Assembly: GCA_019930625.1 (NCBI GenBank)
Contig: CP082844.1
Span: forward strand, 5,146,001 to 5,210,000
Length of the DNA stretch: 64,000 bases
DNA from: Nocardia asteroides
GTDB taxonomy: Bacteria; Actinomycetota; Actinomycetes; Mycobacteriales; Mycobacteriaceae
Direction of reading: 5' to 3'
This document shows positions 17,852 through 27,824 of the stretch, piece by piece. Below the pieces are notes generated by a model. That model searched no databases and was not told where the DNA came from. It was given only the letters and a program-made list of their open reading frames with translations. The number at the start of each line of letters is the position of its first letter. Positions within the stretch are counted from its first letter, which is position 1. The position numbers and the translations under genes were made by a program.

Positions 17852-18883
17852 ATGTCGCTCAACGGTTCAGGAATGCGAATCCTGCTCGCTGTCATGGTGT
17901 GTGCGGCGATGGCGGCGGGCCCGAACACTGCGGCGACGGCCGAACCGCAACCGGATCTCGCATCCGTGGCGGCCCCTGACGGGTCCCGGATCCACGACAT
18001 CCGCGCCGAGTCCGATCGGGTCCTCGACCTCGGCGTGTTGTCGACGGCGATGAACAGCGTCACCCGGGTGCGCGTTCTGCGTGCGTCCGATCCGGCTCGA
18101 CCCGCACCGACGTTCTATCTGCTCAACGGCGCCAACGGCGGTATCAGCGACGGCAACTGGCTCGACCGGACGGATGTGGTGGAGTTCTTCCGGGACAAGC
18201 AGGTGAATGTGGTTGTTCCGTTCGGGGGTGCGAGTTCGTATTTCACGGATTGGCGTGCGGATGATCCGGTGTTGGGACGGCAGCGTTGGGCGACGTTCCT
18301 GACGCGGGAGTTGCCTCCGCTGGTGGATGCGGCGTTCGGGGGGAACGGGGCGAACGCGATCGCGGGTATCTCGATGGCGGGTACGTCGGTGTTCCAGTTG
18401 GCGTTGGCCGCGCCGGGGTTGTATCGGGCTATCGGGTCGTATTCGGGGTGTGTGCGTACCAGTGATCCGCAGGGTCAGGTGATCGTGAGTGCGGTGGTGG
18501 GCGGGCGTCGCGGCAATGTGGTCAACATGTGGGGTCCGCCGACGGATCCCGCGTGGGCGGCCAACGACCCGTATCTGCACGCGGACAAGTTGCGGGGAAC
18601 CGCGATCTACGTCTCGACCGGTACCGGAGCACCCGGACCACACGACACACTCGACGGCGCGAACGGTTCCGGGATACAGCTTGCCTACCAATTGATTTTC
18701 GGTGCTCCTCTGGAAGCCGTCACCAATCTGTGCACCCGTCAGCTCCGGGAGCGACTGCGCCAGTTGGCCGTTCCAGCCACTTTCGAGTTACGTCCGACCG
18801 GCACCCATTCCTGGGGGTATTGGGAGGAAGATCTGCACAAGTCGTGGGACACGATCGGCGTCGCTCTCGGTGTCGATCCGTAG
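17852..18883 (+). CDS. Secreted mycolyltransferase/antigen 85-like esterase, paralog B
   Basis: The 343-residue paralog of the gene at 16519-17583 lies head to head with it. It has a signal peptide (MRILLAVMVCAAMAAG, cleaved before TAEPQPD), TFYLLNGANGG, GISMAG, and GTHSWGYW near the end. The start at 17852 follows GGAGATCGGAG; the frame extends upstream to 17636 without a better site. About 170 central residues are identical to paralog A because of the 512-bp repeat, while both termini differ strongly. Role: mycolate transfer or esterase activity at the cell envelope. Confidence 0.88.
   Translation: MSLNGSGMRILLAVMVCAAMAAGPNTAATAEPQPDLASVAAPDGSRIHDIRAESDRVLDLGVLSTAMNSVTRVRVLRASDPARPAPTFYLLNGANGGISDGNWLDRTDVVEFFRDKQVNVVVPFGGASSYFTDWRADDPVLGRQRWATFLTRELPPLVDAAFGGNGANAIAGISMAGTSVFQLALAAPGLYRAIGSYSGCVRTSDPQGQVIVSAVVGGRRGNVVNMWGPPTDPAWAANDPYLHADKLRGTAIYVSTGTGAPGPHDTLDGANGSGIQLAYQLIFGAPLEAVTNLCTRQLRERLRQLAVPATFELRPTGTHSWGYWEEDLHKSWDTIGVALGVDP
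18149..18660 (+). repeat. 512-bp perfect inverted repeat, right copy
   Basis: Partner of 16748-17259. The two copies flank an 889-bp segment that contains both signal-peptide regions and the shared divergent promoter. Inversion across the repeats would swap promoters and N-termini between the two genes. Confidence 0.95.
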
Positions 18884-18975
18884 CAGAGGGAGTTCATCTT
18901 CGGCAGTCGTCCGCGCTTGCGTGTCGAGGCCACTGCCCTTCGACCGACTTCCGGACTCGGCAACCGGCATCCGGG

Positions 18976-19461
18976 TCAGTGGTCGGTGATCCAGGTGTCG
19001 GTGAACTGCGCCTCCACGGTGAGCATGTCGAGCAGCCGGGCTACGACGGCCGCTTCGATCTTCCTGCCGAACAACGGGATGCCGACCTCGGCCGAGCCGT
19101 CGACGACCGCCACCGTCGTGGTGTCGCCGCCGGTGAGCCGGACGGTTCCGCTCACTTGGGCGGGCACACCCTCGACGCGGGCCTCGAAACTGCCGCCCTC
19201 GCGGGTGTAGGTCTCGGTGCGCGTGATGACCAGCCCCTCCGGTCGCACGGCGGTGATGCCGCTGGGCAACTCCGCCGCCGGAACGGTCTGCACCAGCCGC
19301 ACGTGCAGGCGGTCCTCGGCGGCGTCGAACTCGACGAGCCGCGCGTCGACCCCGCCGACCTCCTCGATGCGGTCCTTCCAATACTGCTCGTCGGCCAGCG
19401 CCGCACGCAGCGCGTCGGCCGAATGGGAATAGGTGGCCGTATACGCCAAGGGGGTCGCCAT
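18976..19461 (-). CDS. DUF2505 domain protein
   Basis: The 161-residue protein matches the DUF2505 family, a START/polyketide-cyclase-like ligand-binding fold common in Mycobacteriales. It opens with YTATYSHSADALRAALADEQYW, has a central TRTETY strand, and ends with the helix KIEAAVVARLLDMLTVEAQFTDTWI. No signal peptide is present. It is convergent with paralog B, 92 bp away. Function is unknown; lipid binding is a family-level guess. Confidence 0.87.
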   Translation of the reverse strand: MATPLAYTATYSHSADALRAALADEQYWKDRIEEVGGVDARLVEFDAAEDRLHVRLVQTVPAAELPSGITAVRPEGLVITRTETYTREGGSFEARVEGVPAQVSGTVRLTGGDTTTVAVVDGSAEVGIPLFGRKIEAAVVARLLDMLTVEAQFTDTWITDH

Positions 19462-19869
19462 ACCGACACACGCTACCTGCCGCTACGCCGCTCGCAGCGG
19501 GCGAACCGCCGATGCTTTCATTCCCCGAACATGCTGAATCATCTTGTGAAATAGAAGGTTCGACAGCGAGGTATGGCTCCTCCGTCAAGGAGGACCGCTT
19601 CGACGGGTGATGGACGCGGTCTACTTCCGACCGGGGAAACCATATCCAGGTGCACACAGCTGCCCCTGTCGAGCGACCGAATACCGCTGGCGGGCCGGCG
19701 TCGATCAGCTGGTTCGACTGCGCTCGGCGTGGATGTGCGGAGCACCCGGCATAGGTGTCGGGTTTCGACGTCCGCCTGTACCCGACTCGTTCCGATCCAG
19801 CGCGGGCAGTCACCGCCGACCCGCGGCAGGCAACTACCGATGCGATCCGTTGCCCACCGCAGGGCCGTT
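19462..19869. other. Intergenic region, nothing recognised
   Basis: 408 bp between two minus-strand genes. No coding pattern, RNA or repeat stands out. The short reading frames here have no ribosome-binding sites or recognisable family features. Confidence 0.5.
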
Positions 19870-21399
19870 TCACCCCTCCAGGAAAGCCAGCATGTCCGCA
19901 CGCAGCTTCGCGTTGGTCTCGCGCTCCGCGGCCGCGGCGACCCAGCCGCGCGCCTGGGACGGGCGCGCCTGCGGCGGCCAGGCGTCGAGAACTGTGAGAA
20001 CCGCCCGGCGGCACCGGACGACCCGGTTGGCGAGTGCGACCGGCAATAGTGCCTGGCCGTGGCCCGGATGGTCGCGCAGATTCCAGACGATGATCTCGAG
20101 GACCGTATCGGCCTGATGGTCCGGGCCTAGGCCCAGTGCTTCGGATGGGCCCGTGGTCAGCTGGTCGAGCGGTAGGAGTTGCTCGGCGAGGCCTACCACC
20201 TGCTCTACAGTGACCTGGTCTGCGTGCCGCATCGCCCACTGCCAAACGTAGGCGTTGTGGTGATCGAACCGCAAGCGCGCGAGAGCGTTCGGGAAGGCGT
20301 TCATGCCCAGCCGTCCCGCGCAGGAGAGCGCGACCTCGAACGCGTAGGAGCGGCGCGCGCCGCGAGGTTCCGCGGCGGAGTCGACGCGGGCGAGTTCGGA
20401 CGCCACCAGTTCGCGCCACCGCGGCTGCGCCGTGAGGGAGGTGTACCTGGCCCGCAGCCGGGCAGGTTCGCCGTCGGGCCAGTCGAAATCGTCACCGGAT
20501 ACCAGGCGTTCGAGGGTCAGTGCCGCGTCGAGCCGTCCGAGGGTGGGTTGGGCACGGGCGAGGTGTTCGGCGAAACGATGCATGGCGGGCACCGCGTCCT
20601 CGTAGTCGTGCATGTCCTCGGCGGGGCCGCCCTTGGCGAGTGCGTTGAGGATGTCCGCCGCCCCATCGATCAGGGCGTCGTCGACGTCGTCTTCGAGCAG
20701 CGCCTCGTAGAGACCGCCGGTCGTGGCGGCGAGGTGGGCGAGGTACTCGTTCATCACGCCGTTGCGGAAGCCGCCACGCAGCAACCATGCCGTGATGTCG
20801 GGGTCGGCGCAGCCCTTCAGTCGCTCCACCGCGTGGATCCGTCCCCAGCCCTCGAGCCGCTGTGCCAGCTCGAACACCGCCCGGTGGGGATGGGGCTGGG
20901 TGTTCATCAGCGCGACGACCGCGAAGAGTGCGAACTCCTCCAGCGAACCCAGCAGTTGGAGGAGCTCGCGGTCGCGTTCGTCACCACATGTGCCCAGCAG
21001 CACGATGCCGAGTTTCGCGGCCTCCCGTCGCGTGGCGTTCTCCGTTACGAATCGCGCTGCGTTACGGAGCTTTTCGCGTGGAAAGTGCCGGGATCGCAAC
21101 TCGCCCACGAGATCGTCGGCGACGCTCACGGCCCGTATCCCGGCAAAGTGCTCGAGTAGCCGAGCCGGATCGTCGAGGTCGGCGAGGATCCGATCGGTGA
21201 GATCGGCGACCGGCTGCGCGCCGGTCCCGAAGTGATGGGTGCTGACGCCGTCGTACACGACGCTGGGAAGGACGCTACGGCCGGTTTCGTTCGGCGGTTC
21301 GTCCGGTAGGGGATACCCGTCACACGGCCAAGGGCCGGGACCGTGCAGAGCGGACAGAGATAGCGCGTGGGCCACGAATGTGGCCGAGTGGGGGCTCAT
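19870..21399 (-). CDS. Hypothetical helical-repeat protein
   Basis: The protein of about 509 residues is rich in amphipathic helices of HEAT/ARM-like type. The N-terminal ~60 residues (LPDEPPNETGRSVLPSVVYDGVSTHHFG) look like a short beta region. No catalytic motif or membrane helix is visible. The start at 21399 is a guess: the frame runs up to 21525 and no strong ribosome-binding site decides between them. The family is conserved in actinobacteria as hypothetical. Transcribed alone. Confidence 0.65.
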   Translation of the reverse strand: MSPHSATFVAHALSLSALHGPGPWPCDGYPLPDEPPNETGRSVLPSVVYDGVSTHHFGTGAQPVADLTDRILADLDDPARLLEHFAGIRAVSVADDLVGELRSRHFPREKLRNAARFVTENATRREAAKLGIVLLGTCGDERDRELLQLLGSLEEFALFAVVALMNTQPHPHRAVFELAQRLEGWGRIHAVERLKGCADPDITAWLLRGGFRNGVMNEYLAHLAATTGGLYEALLEDDVDDALIDGAADILNALAKGGPAEDMHDYEDAVPAMHRFAEHLARAQPTLGRLDAALTLERLVSGDDFDWPDGEPARLRARYTSLTAQPRWRELVASELARVDSAAEPRGARRSYAFEVALSCAGRLGMNAFPNALARLRFDHHNAYVWQWAMRHADQVTVEQVVGLAEQLLPLDQLTTGPSEALGLGPDHQADTVLEIIVWNLRDHPGHGQALLPVALANRVVRCRRAVLTVLDAWPPQARPSQARGWVAAAAERETNAKLRADMLAFLEG

Positions 21400-21637
21400 C
21401 GAGCCGGGCGCAGGACGCCCTTTCCGTCGAAGATCATGAACACGAGGATGGCAGCTCGCTGGTCGCGACGCAACCGCGCTCGGCGAGGCTGCGGGACGCC
21501 CGCTGTTTGCTGGATCGGACGGCATGATGATCCGGTGCCGCGAAGGAGCGAGGCGAAGACCTCTCCCTTACCGACACCTGCCGTGCACTGCGATCGCGTC
21601 CCACAGCCGTCGCGACAAGGACATCGGACATTTGCGG

Positions 21638-21844
21638 TCAGGGAAGACGCATCAGCTGGCGGGACAGGCCGAACAGGCGGCGCGCGAGCTTGACGACAGG
21701 GATTCCCACCGGTAGCAGGATGACCGTCACGCACAGCACCACGCCGACGAGCCACAGCACAGCGGCCAAGAGCCCCAGCACCGTGCCGAGCACGGCCGTG
21801 AGAATCCCGAGCACTACGCCGAGCAGGCCCTTCAGCAGTTTCAT
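21638..21844 (-). CDS. Small membrane protein (68 residues)
   Basis: The start at 21844 has AGGAAGG six bases upstream. The protein is almost entirely hydrophobic: KLLKGLLGVVLGILTAVLG then LLAAVLWLVGVVLCVTVILL, giving two close membrane helices, followed by a basic tail (VKLARRLFGLSRQLMRLP). No known family is recognised with certainty. The basic tail suggests the C-terminus faces the cytoplasm. Confidence 0.75.
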   Translation of the reverse strand: MKLLKGLLGVVLGILTAVLGTVLGLLAAVLWLVGVVLCVTVILLPVGIPVVKLARRLFGLSRQLMRLP

Positions 21845-21986
21845 GACGACCTTCCTGCTTCCATTCTGCGCCCTTTCCGGCCCGGGTGCACCTGCCCTGT
21901 TTGCTGGGCCTGCCTTTCGGACCGGTTGAGGACGGCGAGCTCGCGCCTCGGCTCTCCTCGGTGGGAGCGGCGGTACGGTCCCTGGC

Positions 21987-22661
21987 ATGAGCCGAGTGAT
22001 CGTGGAGTTGTCCCACTCGATCTCGGACGGCATGCTCACCTGTCCGGGCCTGCCCGGACCGCGAGTCACCACGGATGTCGCGCGTGAGCGGTCGCCGCTG
22101 ATCGGCATGGATTACGACATCGCACGCGTGGACATGGTCGGCCACACCGGCACGTATATCGACGCGCCCTTCCTTTTCCACGCCGATGGCGCCGATGTTG
22201 CCGACCTTCCGCTGGAACGATTGTTCAACGTGCCGATCGTGATCATCCGCGCTCCGAGACTTCGCGCGGTGGGGCCGGATCTGCTCGGCGACCCGGCGCG
22301 CCTGTGGGGCAAGGCGGTGCTTGTGCACACGGGGTGGTCTGCGGCGTGGGGTTCGCCCGACTACCGGGGCCCCGGGCATCCGTTTCTGGTCGGTGAGGTC
22401 GCGGATGCGCTGGTCGCGGCCAATGTGGCGCTGGTAGGAATCGACTCCCTCGACATCGACGACACGTCTCTGCCGACGCGGCCGTGTCATCGCACGCTGC
22501 TCGGGGCGGGGATCCCGATCATCGAGCAGATGACGAACCTCGACGCGGTGCCCGACACCGGCGCCAGGCTGGTCGCCCTGCCCGCACCCATCCGCGGGAT
22601 GGGCTCGTTTCCGCTGCGCGCCGTGGCGTGGATCGAGCACAGCGGCGCAGCCACGCTATAG
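21987..22661 (+). CDS. Cyclase family protein (kynurenine formamidase-like)
   Basis: The 224-residue protein of the cyclase/KynB family has the metal-binding signature HTGTYIDAPFLFHADGAD (residues ~52-69), in which His and Asp bind metal, and LVHTGW and GIDSLDIDD downstream. Family members hydrolyse N-formylkynurenine or cyclic amides and esters. There is no neighbouring tryptophan-degradation gene, so the substrate is open. Length is typical. Confidence 0.87.
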   Translation: MSRVIVELSHSISDGMLTCPGLPGPRVTTDVARERSPLIGMDYDIARVDMVGHTGTYIDAPFLFHADGADVADLPLERLFNVPIVIIRAPRLRAVGPDLLGDPARLWGKAVLVHTGWSAAWGSPDYRGPGHPFLVGEVADALVAANVALVGIDSLDIDDTSLPTRPCHRTLLGAGIPIIEQMTNLDAVPDTGARLVALPAPIRGMGSFPLRAVAWIEHSGAATL

Positions 22662-22682
22662 CGTGCGGCTCTTGCCGTGGAC

Positions 22683-23534
22683 TCATGACCGGAATGGCGG
22701 GACCGCTAGGTCATCACCGAATATGTCCGGCAGGTCGCGGTCGACGCTGTCCGGGAATCGGGCGGGCCGCTTCTCCAGGAAAGCTGTGACGCCTTCCCTG
22801 GCGTCGGCGCTCGCGCCCCGATGGTGGATGCCGCGGGATTCGACGCGATGCGCGATCATCGGATGCTCGGCGCCGAGATTGCGCCACAGCATCTGCCGGG
22901 ACAGGGCCACCGAGACGGGTGCGGAGTGCTCGGTGACGCGGCGGGCGAGGGCACAAGCCTCGTCCAGCAGCGTGCCGGCCGGATGCAGCGCGTAGAACAG
23001 TCCGGCGTCGAGCGCTTCGGCGGCGTCGACGAGACGGCCCGAATACACCCAGTCCAGCGCGGTCTGCACGGGCACCAGGCGGGGCAGGAACCAACTGGAG
23101 CAGGACTCGGGAACGATCCCGCGTCGATTGAAGACGAATCCGATCCGGGCGTTGTCGACGGCGAGCCGGAAATCCGCGGCGAGAGTCATGGTGATGCCCA
23201 CCCCGACGGCGGGACCGTTGACGGCGGCGATGATGGGTTTGCGCGATTCGAACATGCGCAGGACGACTTCGCCGCCGCTGTCGCGGAAGTCGGCAGCGGC
23301 GTTCTGGTCGCCCGCGACGAAGGTGTCCGCACCCGCCGACAAGTCCGCGCCGGCGCAGAAGGCGCGTCCGGCGCCGGTGAGGACAACCGCTCGGATCTTG
23401 TCGTCGCGATCGCAGGAGTCGAAGGCATCGATCAGCTCCGCACCCATCGCGGTGGTGAACGCGTTGAGCTGCTTCGGACGGTCGAGGGTGATGGTGGCGA
23501 TGGTGTCGGAGACGTCCAGGCGAATATCGGCCAT
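22683..23534 (-). CDS. Enoyl-CoA hydratase/isomerase (crotonase) family protein
   Basis: The 283-residue crotonase-fold protein shows the CoA-binding and oxyanion-hole features: [21 protein letters not shown] (first oxyanion loop) and [20 protein letters not shown] (second). At the position of the second catalytic glutamate the sequence reads [10 protein letters not shown], so Glu is present. Role: fatty-acid or acyl-CoA beta-oxidation or isomerisation. It converges with the cyclase gene (21 bp) and is divergent from the SDR gene, with 237 bp between. Confidence 0.9.
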   Translation of the reverse strand: MADIRLDVSDTIATITLDRPKQLNAFTTAMGAELIDAFDSCDRDDKIRAVVLTGAGRAFCAGADLSAGADTFVAGDQNAAADFRDSGGEVVLRMFESRKPIIAAVNGPAVGVGITMTLAADFRLAVDNARIGFVFNRRGIVPESCSSWFLPRLVPVQTALDWVYSGRLVDAAEALDAGLFYALHPAGTLLDEACALARRVTEHSAPVSVALSRQMLWRNLGAEHPMIAHRVESRGIHHRGASADAREGVTAFLEKRPARFPDSVDRDLPDIFGDDLAVPPFRS

Positions 23535-23771
23535 AACGTACAGCTTGCCACGACGCCGATACCCCCTCTCTTGCAGGGCGTTCGCGCCGCATCTCGCGAC
23601 AGTGACGCCGAGACGAAGCAGAATGATTGTTTACTTATTCCTCTCTGTGCGGTTAGCCTGTCGCGGTGTCCCGATTGGTCACGGGCACCTGGCCCCGCCG
23701 CGGGGTGGCAACGGAGACCAATCGGCCGGCGCTTCGCGCCGTCGTTCGATAACCCGGAGAAGGGGAGTGGG

Positions 23772-24533
23772 ATGGAGATCAGCAACGCGGTCGCGGCAGT
23801 GACGGGCGGCGCTTCGGGACTCGGCTCGGCGACCGTGCGTGAACTGCACGGCAAGGGAGCGAGGGTCGTGATCATCGATCTGCCGTCGTCCGCAGGCGAG
23901 GCCGTCGCCGAAGAACTCGGTGACGGCGTGGTTTTCGTTCCCGCCGACGTCACGAACGAGGAGCAGGTCACGGCGGCTCTCGACGCCGCGCAAGAGCTGG
24001 GCGACCTGCGGATCGCGGTGAACTGCGCCGGAATCGGCAACGCCGTCAAGACCGTCGGCAAGAAGGGCGCGTTCCCGCTGGCGGATTTCACCCGGGTGAT
24101 CAACGTCAACCTGATCGGCACCTTCAACGTCATCCGGCTGGCGGCCGAACGGATCTCCCGGACGGATCCGGTCGGCGAAGAGCGCGGCGTCATCATCAAC
24201 ACCGCGTCGGTGGCAGCGTTCGACGGCCAGATCGGGCAAGCGGCCTATTCGGCGTCCAAGGGCGGGATCGTGGGCCTGACCTTGCCGGTGGCGCGCGACC
24301 TCGCGGCGCTGAAGATCCGCGTGGTGACCATCGCGCCGGGGCTGTTCCACACTCCGCTGTTCGCCACGTTGCCGGACGACGCGATCGCATCCTTGGGCGC
24401 GCAGGTCCCGCACCCCTCGCGACTCGGCGATCCCGTCGAATACGCGGCGCTCGCGCGTCACATCGTGGAGAACCCGATGCTCAATGGCGAGACCATCCGC
24501 CTCGACGGCGCCATCCGGATGGCGCCGCGCTGA
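23772..24533 (+). CDS. SDR family oxidoreductase (3-hydroxyacyl-CoA dehydrogenase type II-like)
   Basis: The 253-residue short-chain dehydrogenase has the cofactor motif TGGASGLG (residues ~11-18), the NCAGIG structural motif, and the catalytic Ser...Tyr-x3-Lys ([10 protein letters not shown]...AAYSASKGG). It closely resembles HSD17B10-like 3-hydroxyacyl-CoA dehydrogenases, which fits the divergent enoyl-CoA hydratase next to it. The start at 23772 has GAAGGGGAG upstream; the open frame extends far upstream but is antisense to the hydratase gene and is discarded. Confidence 0.92.
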   Translation: MEISNAVAAVTGGASGLGSATVRELHGKGARVVIIDLPSSAGEAVAEELGDGVVFVPADVTNEEQVTAALDAAQELGDLRIAVNCAGIGNAVKTVGKKGAFPLADFTRVINVNLIGTFNVIRLAAERISRTDPVGEERGVIINTASVAAFDGQIGQAAYSASKGGIVGLTLPVARDLAALKIRVVTIAPGLFHTPLFATLPDDAIASLGAQVPHPSRLGDPVEYAALARHIVENPMLNGETIRLDGAIRMAPR

Positions 24534-24684
24534 AGTGGACTCCGCCGAGCGGGTTTCGGGTGGGTCCGCCGATGCGACTCCCGGGATCTACGAGTTCACA
24601 CGGTGATGGCCAGGCTCGCCCGACTGCGACGACTCTTCCGGGGCGGGCCTTCATGCGGCATCCGAACGGTGCGTGCGCGATCGT

Positions 24685-24743
24685 TGCCGATGCCGATGCC
24701 GATGCCGATGCCGATGCCGATGCCGATGCCGATGCCGATGCCG
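24685..24743. repeat. Hexanucleotide tandem repeat (TGCCGA)n
   Basis: Nine complete TGCCGA units plus a partial tenth, perfect throughout. It lies between the SDR stop and the next gene's stop. It is a simple sequence repeat that can expand or contract by slippage. It is translated as Met-Pro or Asp-Ala repeats in two frames, but neither looks like a gene. Confidence 0.95.
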
Positions 24744-24774
24744 CGGCTGCGGTGGTCCCCTACTTTCGGCTGCG

Positions 24775-25770
24775 TCAGCGGAGGCGTCGGGAGCCGGGTG
24801 CCGTACGGATGCCGACGACGGTGAGGACGGTGACCACCAATACCGTCATCAGCCGCATGAGGTTCCAGGTATCCGGGTCGCCGGGCGGTTCGGCGGCGCG
24901 TACGTCCCTTCCGCGTGGGCGGTTCTGCGGGGACGGCGGCCGCTCGGCCAGCGGTGGCGGTGCCTGAAGTTGCGTCCGCGTGGCGCCGGCGGCTGGAGAC
25001 GGCGCGATCCGCACTTCGGGCGCGGGCGGTTCGAGCTGGAGGGGGTTCATGGGGACCGGCGGAGCGGTGGGGACCAGCAGTAGGCAGGTCAGCAGTGCGC
25101 TTCCGGTGAGGGCGCTACCGACGGCGGCGCTGCCGAGGCTCGATCCGCTCGACCCCGGGCCGATGAGGCTGGACCCTGGGCCGATGAGGCTCGATCCCAG
25201 GGAGCCGAAGCCGCTACCGGTAGCCAGTCCGAGCACGAGCAACGCGCTCCCCGTCACGGCGCTTCCGGAACAAGCCGCCTGCACGCTGCCGGAATCGAGC
25301 TCCAGGGTCTCGGCCGGACTACCCGTCGTTCCGTTCGAGTGAGTCGCCGGATTCGCTGCGAGGGGAGTCGCATCCTCGAGTCCCGCATCCCCCGTGGCGA
25401 GAAGGCCCGCGTGCGCGCTGCCGGTGGCGAAATCGCCCGGACCGGCGCTGCCGGACGGTATTCGAACCGGGCCGAGACTGAGAGATCCGCCGGAAGACGC
25501 CCCTTCGGGAGCGGGATCGGAGGCACTGCCGGACGACGTGGCGCCGGGACCGAAGCTCGAACCACTGCCTACGACGTCGCCCACTGGCTCGGCGCCGGTC
25601 GTTGAACTCGAACTACCGGTTGCCAGGTCGCCGAGGGGCAGCCACGGCGGCACTTCGGCGGAGGCTTCCAGAGGCCGAGCCGCGAGCGTCGCTATGGTCA
25701 GCGGGAGAATCGCAGTAGCGAAACCCTTTGCAAAACCTCGTGTTCGGATAACTCCTCGATTGCTTGGCAT
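24775..25770 (-). CDS. Secreted Gly/Ser-rich low-complexity protein with C-terminal membrane anchor
   Basis: The 331-residue protein has a signal peptide (AKGFATAILPLTIATLAARP, cleaved before SAEVPPW), a long Gly/Ser/Ala-rich region with internal repeats (SSLIGPG twice; GSALTGSALL-type repeats), a Pro-rich stretch (PLQLEPPAPEV), and a C-terminal hydrophobic helix (LMRLMTVLVVTVLTVVGI) ending in basic residues. It would be a cell-surface protein anchored at its C-terminus. No family is recognised. The start at 25770 puts the signal peptide near the N-terminus; the frame runs to 25812. Confidence 0.6.
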   Translation of the reverse strand: MPSNRGVIRTRGFAKGFATAILPLTIATLAARPLEASAEVPPWLPLGDLATGSSSSTTGAEPVGDVVGSGSSFGPGATSSGSASDPAPEGASSGGSLSLGPVRIPSGSAGPGDFATGSAHAGLLATGDAGLEDATPLAANPATHSNGTTGSPAETLELDSGSVQAACSGSAVTGSALLVLGLATGSGFGSLGSSLIGPGSSLIGPGSSGSSLGSAAVGSALTGSALLTCLLLVPTAPPVPMNPLQLEPPAPEVRIAPSPAAGATRTQLQAPPPLAERPPSPQNRPRGRDVRAAEPPGDPDTWNLMRLMTVLVVTVLTVVGIRTAPGSRRLR

Positions 25771-25808
25771 ATGCGGTCGCCTCGTCGTCGTCGAAAGTGG
25801 CCGGAAGG

Positions 25809-26570
25809 TCACGCCGTGTGCTGGTAGCGGGACAAAGCGAGCTCGAAGGCGTCCTTCGGCACCACGTTCCCGCCGGAGAACGGCTCATCGAGGTTGTAGA
25901 TCGCCCGGATAACCACACCGACGATGGCGCCGAGCAACGCGGTCGTCACCACAGTGCGCTTGCTGACCTGGACGCCGGAAAGGATGACACTGAGAAGCAA
26001 GAGGACCGTACAGATCCACATGGCGAGGTAGAGGAAGCCCGGAACCCGGTAACCGGCGTCCAGCGCACGATCGGCTCGTGCCTGCGCGACCGTGTCGAGG
26101 CTGGAAAGAGCACTGGTACGGAGCGCATCGACCTCGGAGTCCGCCGAGTTCACCGCGGCCACCGCGTCGCGCAGAGTGTCGAGGGTGTCCTGGGTGGACT
26201 GACTGAGATGTCCATGGTCGGCCATGACGGCCCATTCCTCGCTGAGAACCTGGTCGGTGTAATCGCGCACCAAGCCTTGGACACGCGCGTGGTCGGGCTC
26301 GGGCATTCCGTGTGCGGCCCAATACGTGTCGATGAGCGCCTTGGCTTCCGCGATCGTGTGATTGCGTGCGTTGTCGTACTGCTGCCAGGCGATCACCACG
26401 ATGAATGCCACCACCGCCATGAAGATCGTGTTGATCAGGTTGAGCACCAACGCGCCGACTGTGTCGTCGTCGGTCTGCCGCCACGTCTTCGGGTGTAGGC
26501 GGTCCCCGGCCAGGAATACGACCACCGCGACCAACGCGGTGAGAGCAGGCACGAGGAATTCGAAGACCAT
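25809..26570 (-). CDS. DUF4239 (bestrophin-like) membrane protein
   Basis: The 253-residue protein has four hydrophobic helices: about residues 5-22, 42-64, 178-196 and 203-222. Between the pairs is a soluble helical region of about 110 residues. The WRQTDDDTVGALVLNLINTIFMAVVAFIVV-type N-terminal block (split here for length: key residues W30, N48, N51) is typical of DUF4239, a bestrophin-like channel family. Function is unproven. It lies upstream of the secreted Gly/Ser-rich protein on the same strand, 38 bp apart, and the two may share a transcript. Confidence 0.8.
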   Translation of the reverse strand: MVFEFLVPALTALVAVVVFLAGDRLHPKTWRQTDDDTVGALVLNLINTIFMAVVAFIVVIAWQQYDNARNHTIAEAKALIDTYWAAHGMPEPDHARVQGLVRDYTDQVLSEEWAVMADHGHLSQSTQDTLDTLRDAVAAVNSADSEVDALRTSALSSLDTVAQARADRALDAGYRVPGFLYLAMWICTVLLLLSVILSGVQVSKRTVVTTALLGAIVGVVIRAIYNLDEPFSGGNVVPKDAFELALSRYQHTA

Positions 26571-27824
26571 GCGGCGACTCCGTTTCTGTCTGGAATGGTT
26601 CTCGCGACCGCGGCGTCGGTGATGTACACAAAGGCTGGTGCACCACGGGGCCGGTGACGGACCGATCGAGCATCGTTCGGTGCGACGTCGCTATCGATCA
26701 GTGCGTCGAGCCGCAGTGCTGCTGCGGCCGGCAGGTTTTCGCAAGGTGGTCGTCGCGGATTTCGAGCGGCCTCAGTTCCGCCGACCAGGCGTGGCGAAAT
26801 TCCGCGAGCCAGTATCCGGTAGCCCTCGCGCGTCGGCGGTCGGCCGCGACGACGAGACTTCCGCGCAGGCCGGTGCCGTTCGGACAAGCATTTCGATGGT
26901 CATGCGTGGTCCTCGCCCCCGAGACGGATACCGAGACGATCGATGATGGTGCTGTCGACAGTCTGCGTTTGTTCGGATCTGATCAGTGGTGCACAGCGAA
27001 TCTATAGGCGACACGCGCCTGAAAGAACCAGGCGCCGTTGAACTGTCCTGGACGGTGGACCGTTCTGGACGACACCGATAGTAGACTGCGAATCCGTCTG
27101 GGTGTGGGGGAATTTCGGAGAAAGACCGCCGAAAGCGTAGGCGCGGGCCACGGAGGGGCCGGCTCAGTGCCCGCGATGCGGCTGTGCGCCGAACGATCGA
27201 AGTCCTGTGCTCCTGCCGGTCCGGGTGAGTTCCTGCGCGGCGCGTGGCGGGAGTTCGGCTATGTGCATCTGATGCCCAGCGCTGCGTCGGTGAGCTCGGA
27301 GGAAGTGCGGAAGATACGCAACGACAATGCCTTCCGTACCATGTTCGTAGCCGTTACCTCGCATGTTGCGTGAGGCTGGCGAAACAGTCGGCAGAACCTT
27401 TGCCACCGGGCCGCAGGTGCCTGATGGGGGTGACGGATCCGGCGGTCCGGGTCCGCGACCCGGTCGGCAGCTACCCGGTACGTTCGATTCTCTGCCATGT
27501 GAGCTTCTGGCAGACAGCGGTGGACATGCTGCTGTCTCCGGTCGATCATGTCGTGCTGGATGATGAGCAGCGGGCTGTCGAGCTTTCTTTTCAGGGGACG
27601 CCCGATGGTACGGCGTGGCTGCCGGATTCGACCGTTGCCGGGGCTTACCATGATCGGGCTGTGCGACGTGGCGGCGCCGCACGGCGAACGGGGAAGCGGC
27701 CCGCTCGGTGTGATCGTGACACCGGGCGGGCCGTTGCGTTCGGCCTGGTCTGCCAGTTCCTGCCGTGTTTGTCGCCGAGTGGCCCGGGTAGCCAACGACG
27801 AATGGCTTCGTCAGGAGGTGGAGG
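26571..27824. other. 1.25-kb region without a confident gene
   Basis: No reading frame here shows a recognisable family. The best candidate is on the plus strand in one frame from about 27370 to 27650 (SILCHVSFWQTAVDMLLSPV region), which looks mildly protein-like but lacks a clear start and degrades into Arg/Gly-rich sequence. It could be a decayed gene. No RNA gene or clear repeat was found. Confidence 0.4.

Noticed and set aside
16748..18660. CRISPR or phage attachment repeat
   Set aside because: Only two copies, inverted, and within coding sequence. It is a gene-conversion type repeat.
24603..24824. Open frame encoding a Met-Pro repeat peptide
   Set aside because: It is only the translation of the hexanucleotide tract. 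There is no ribosome-binding site or family similarity.
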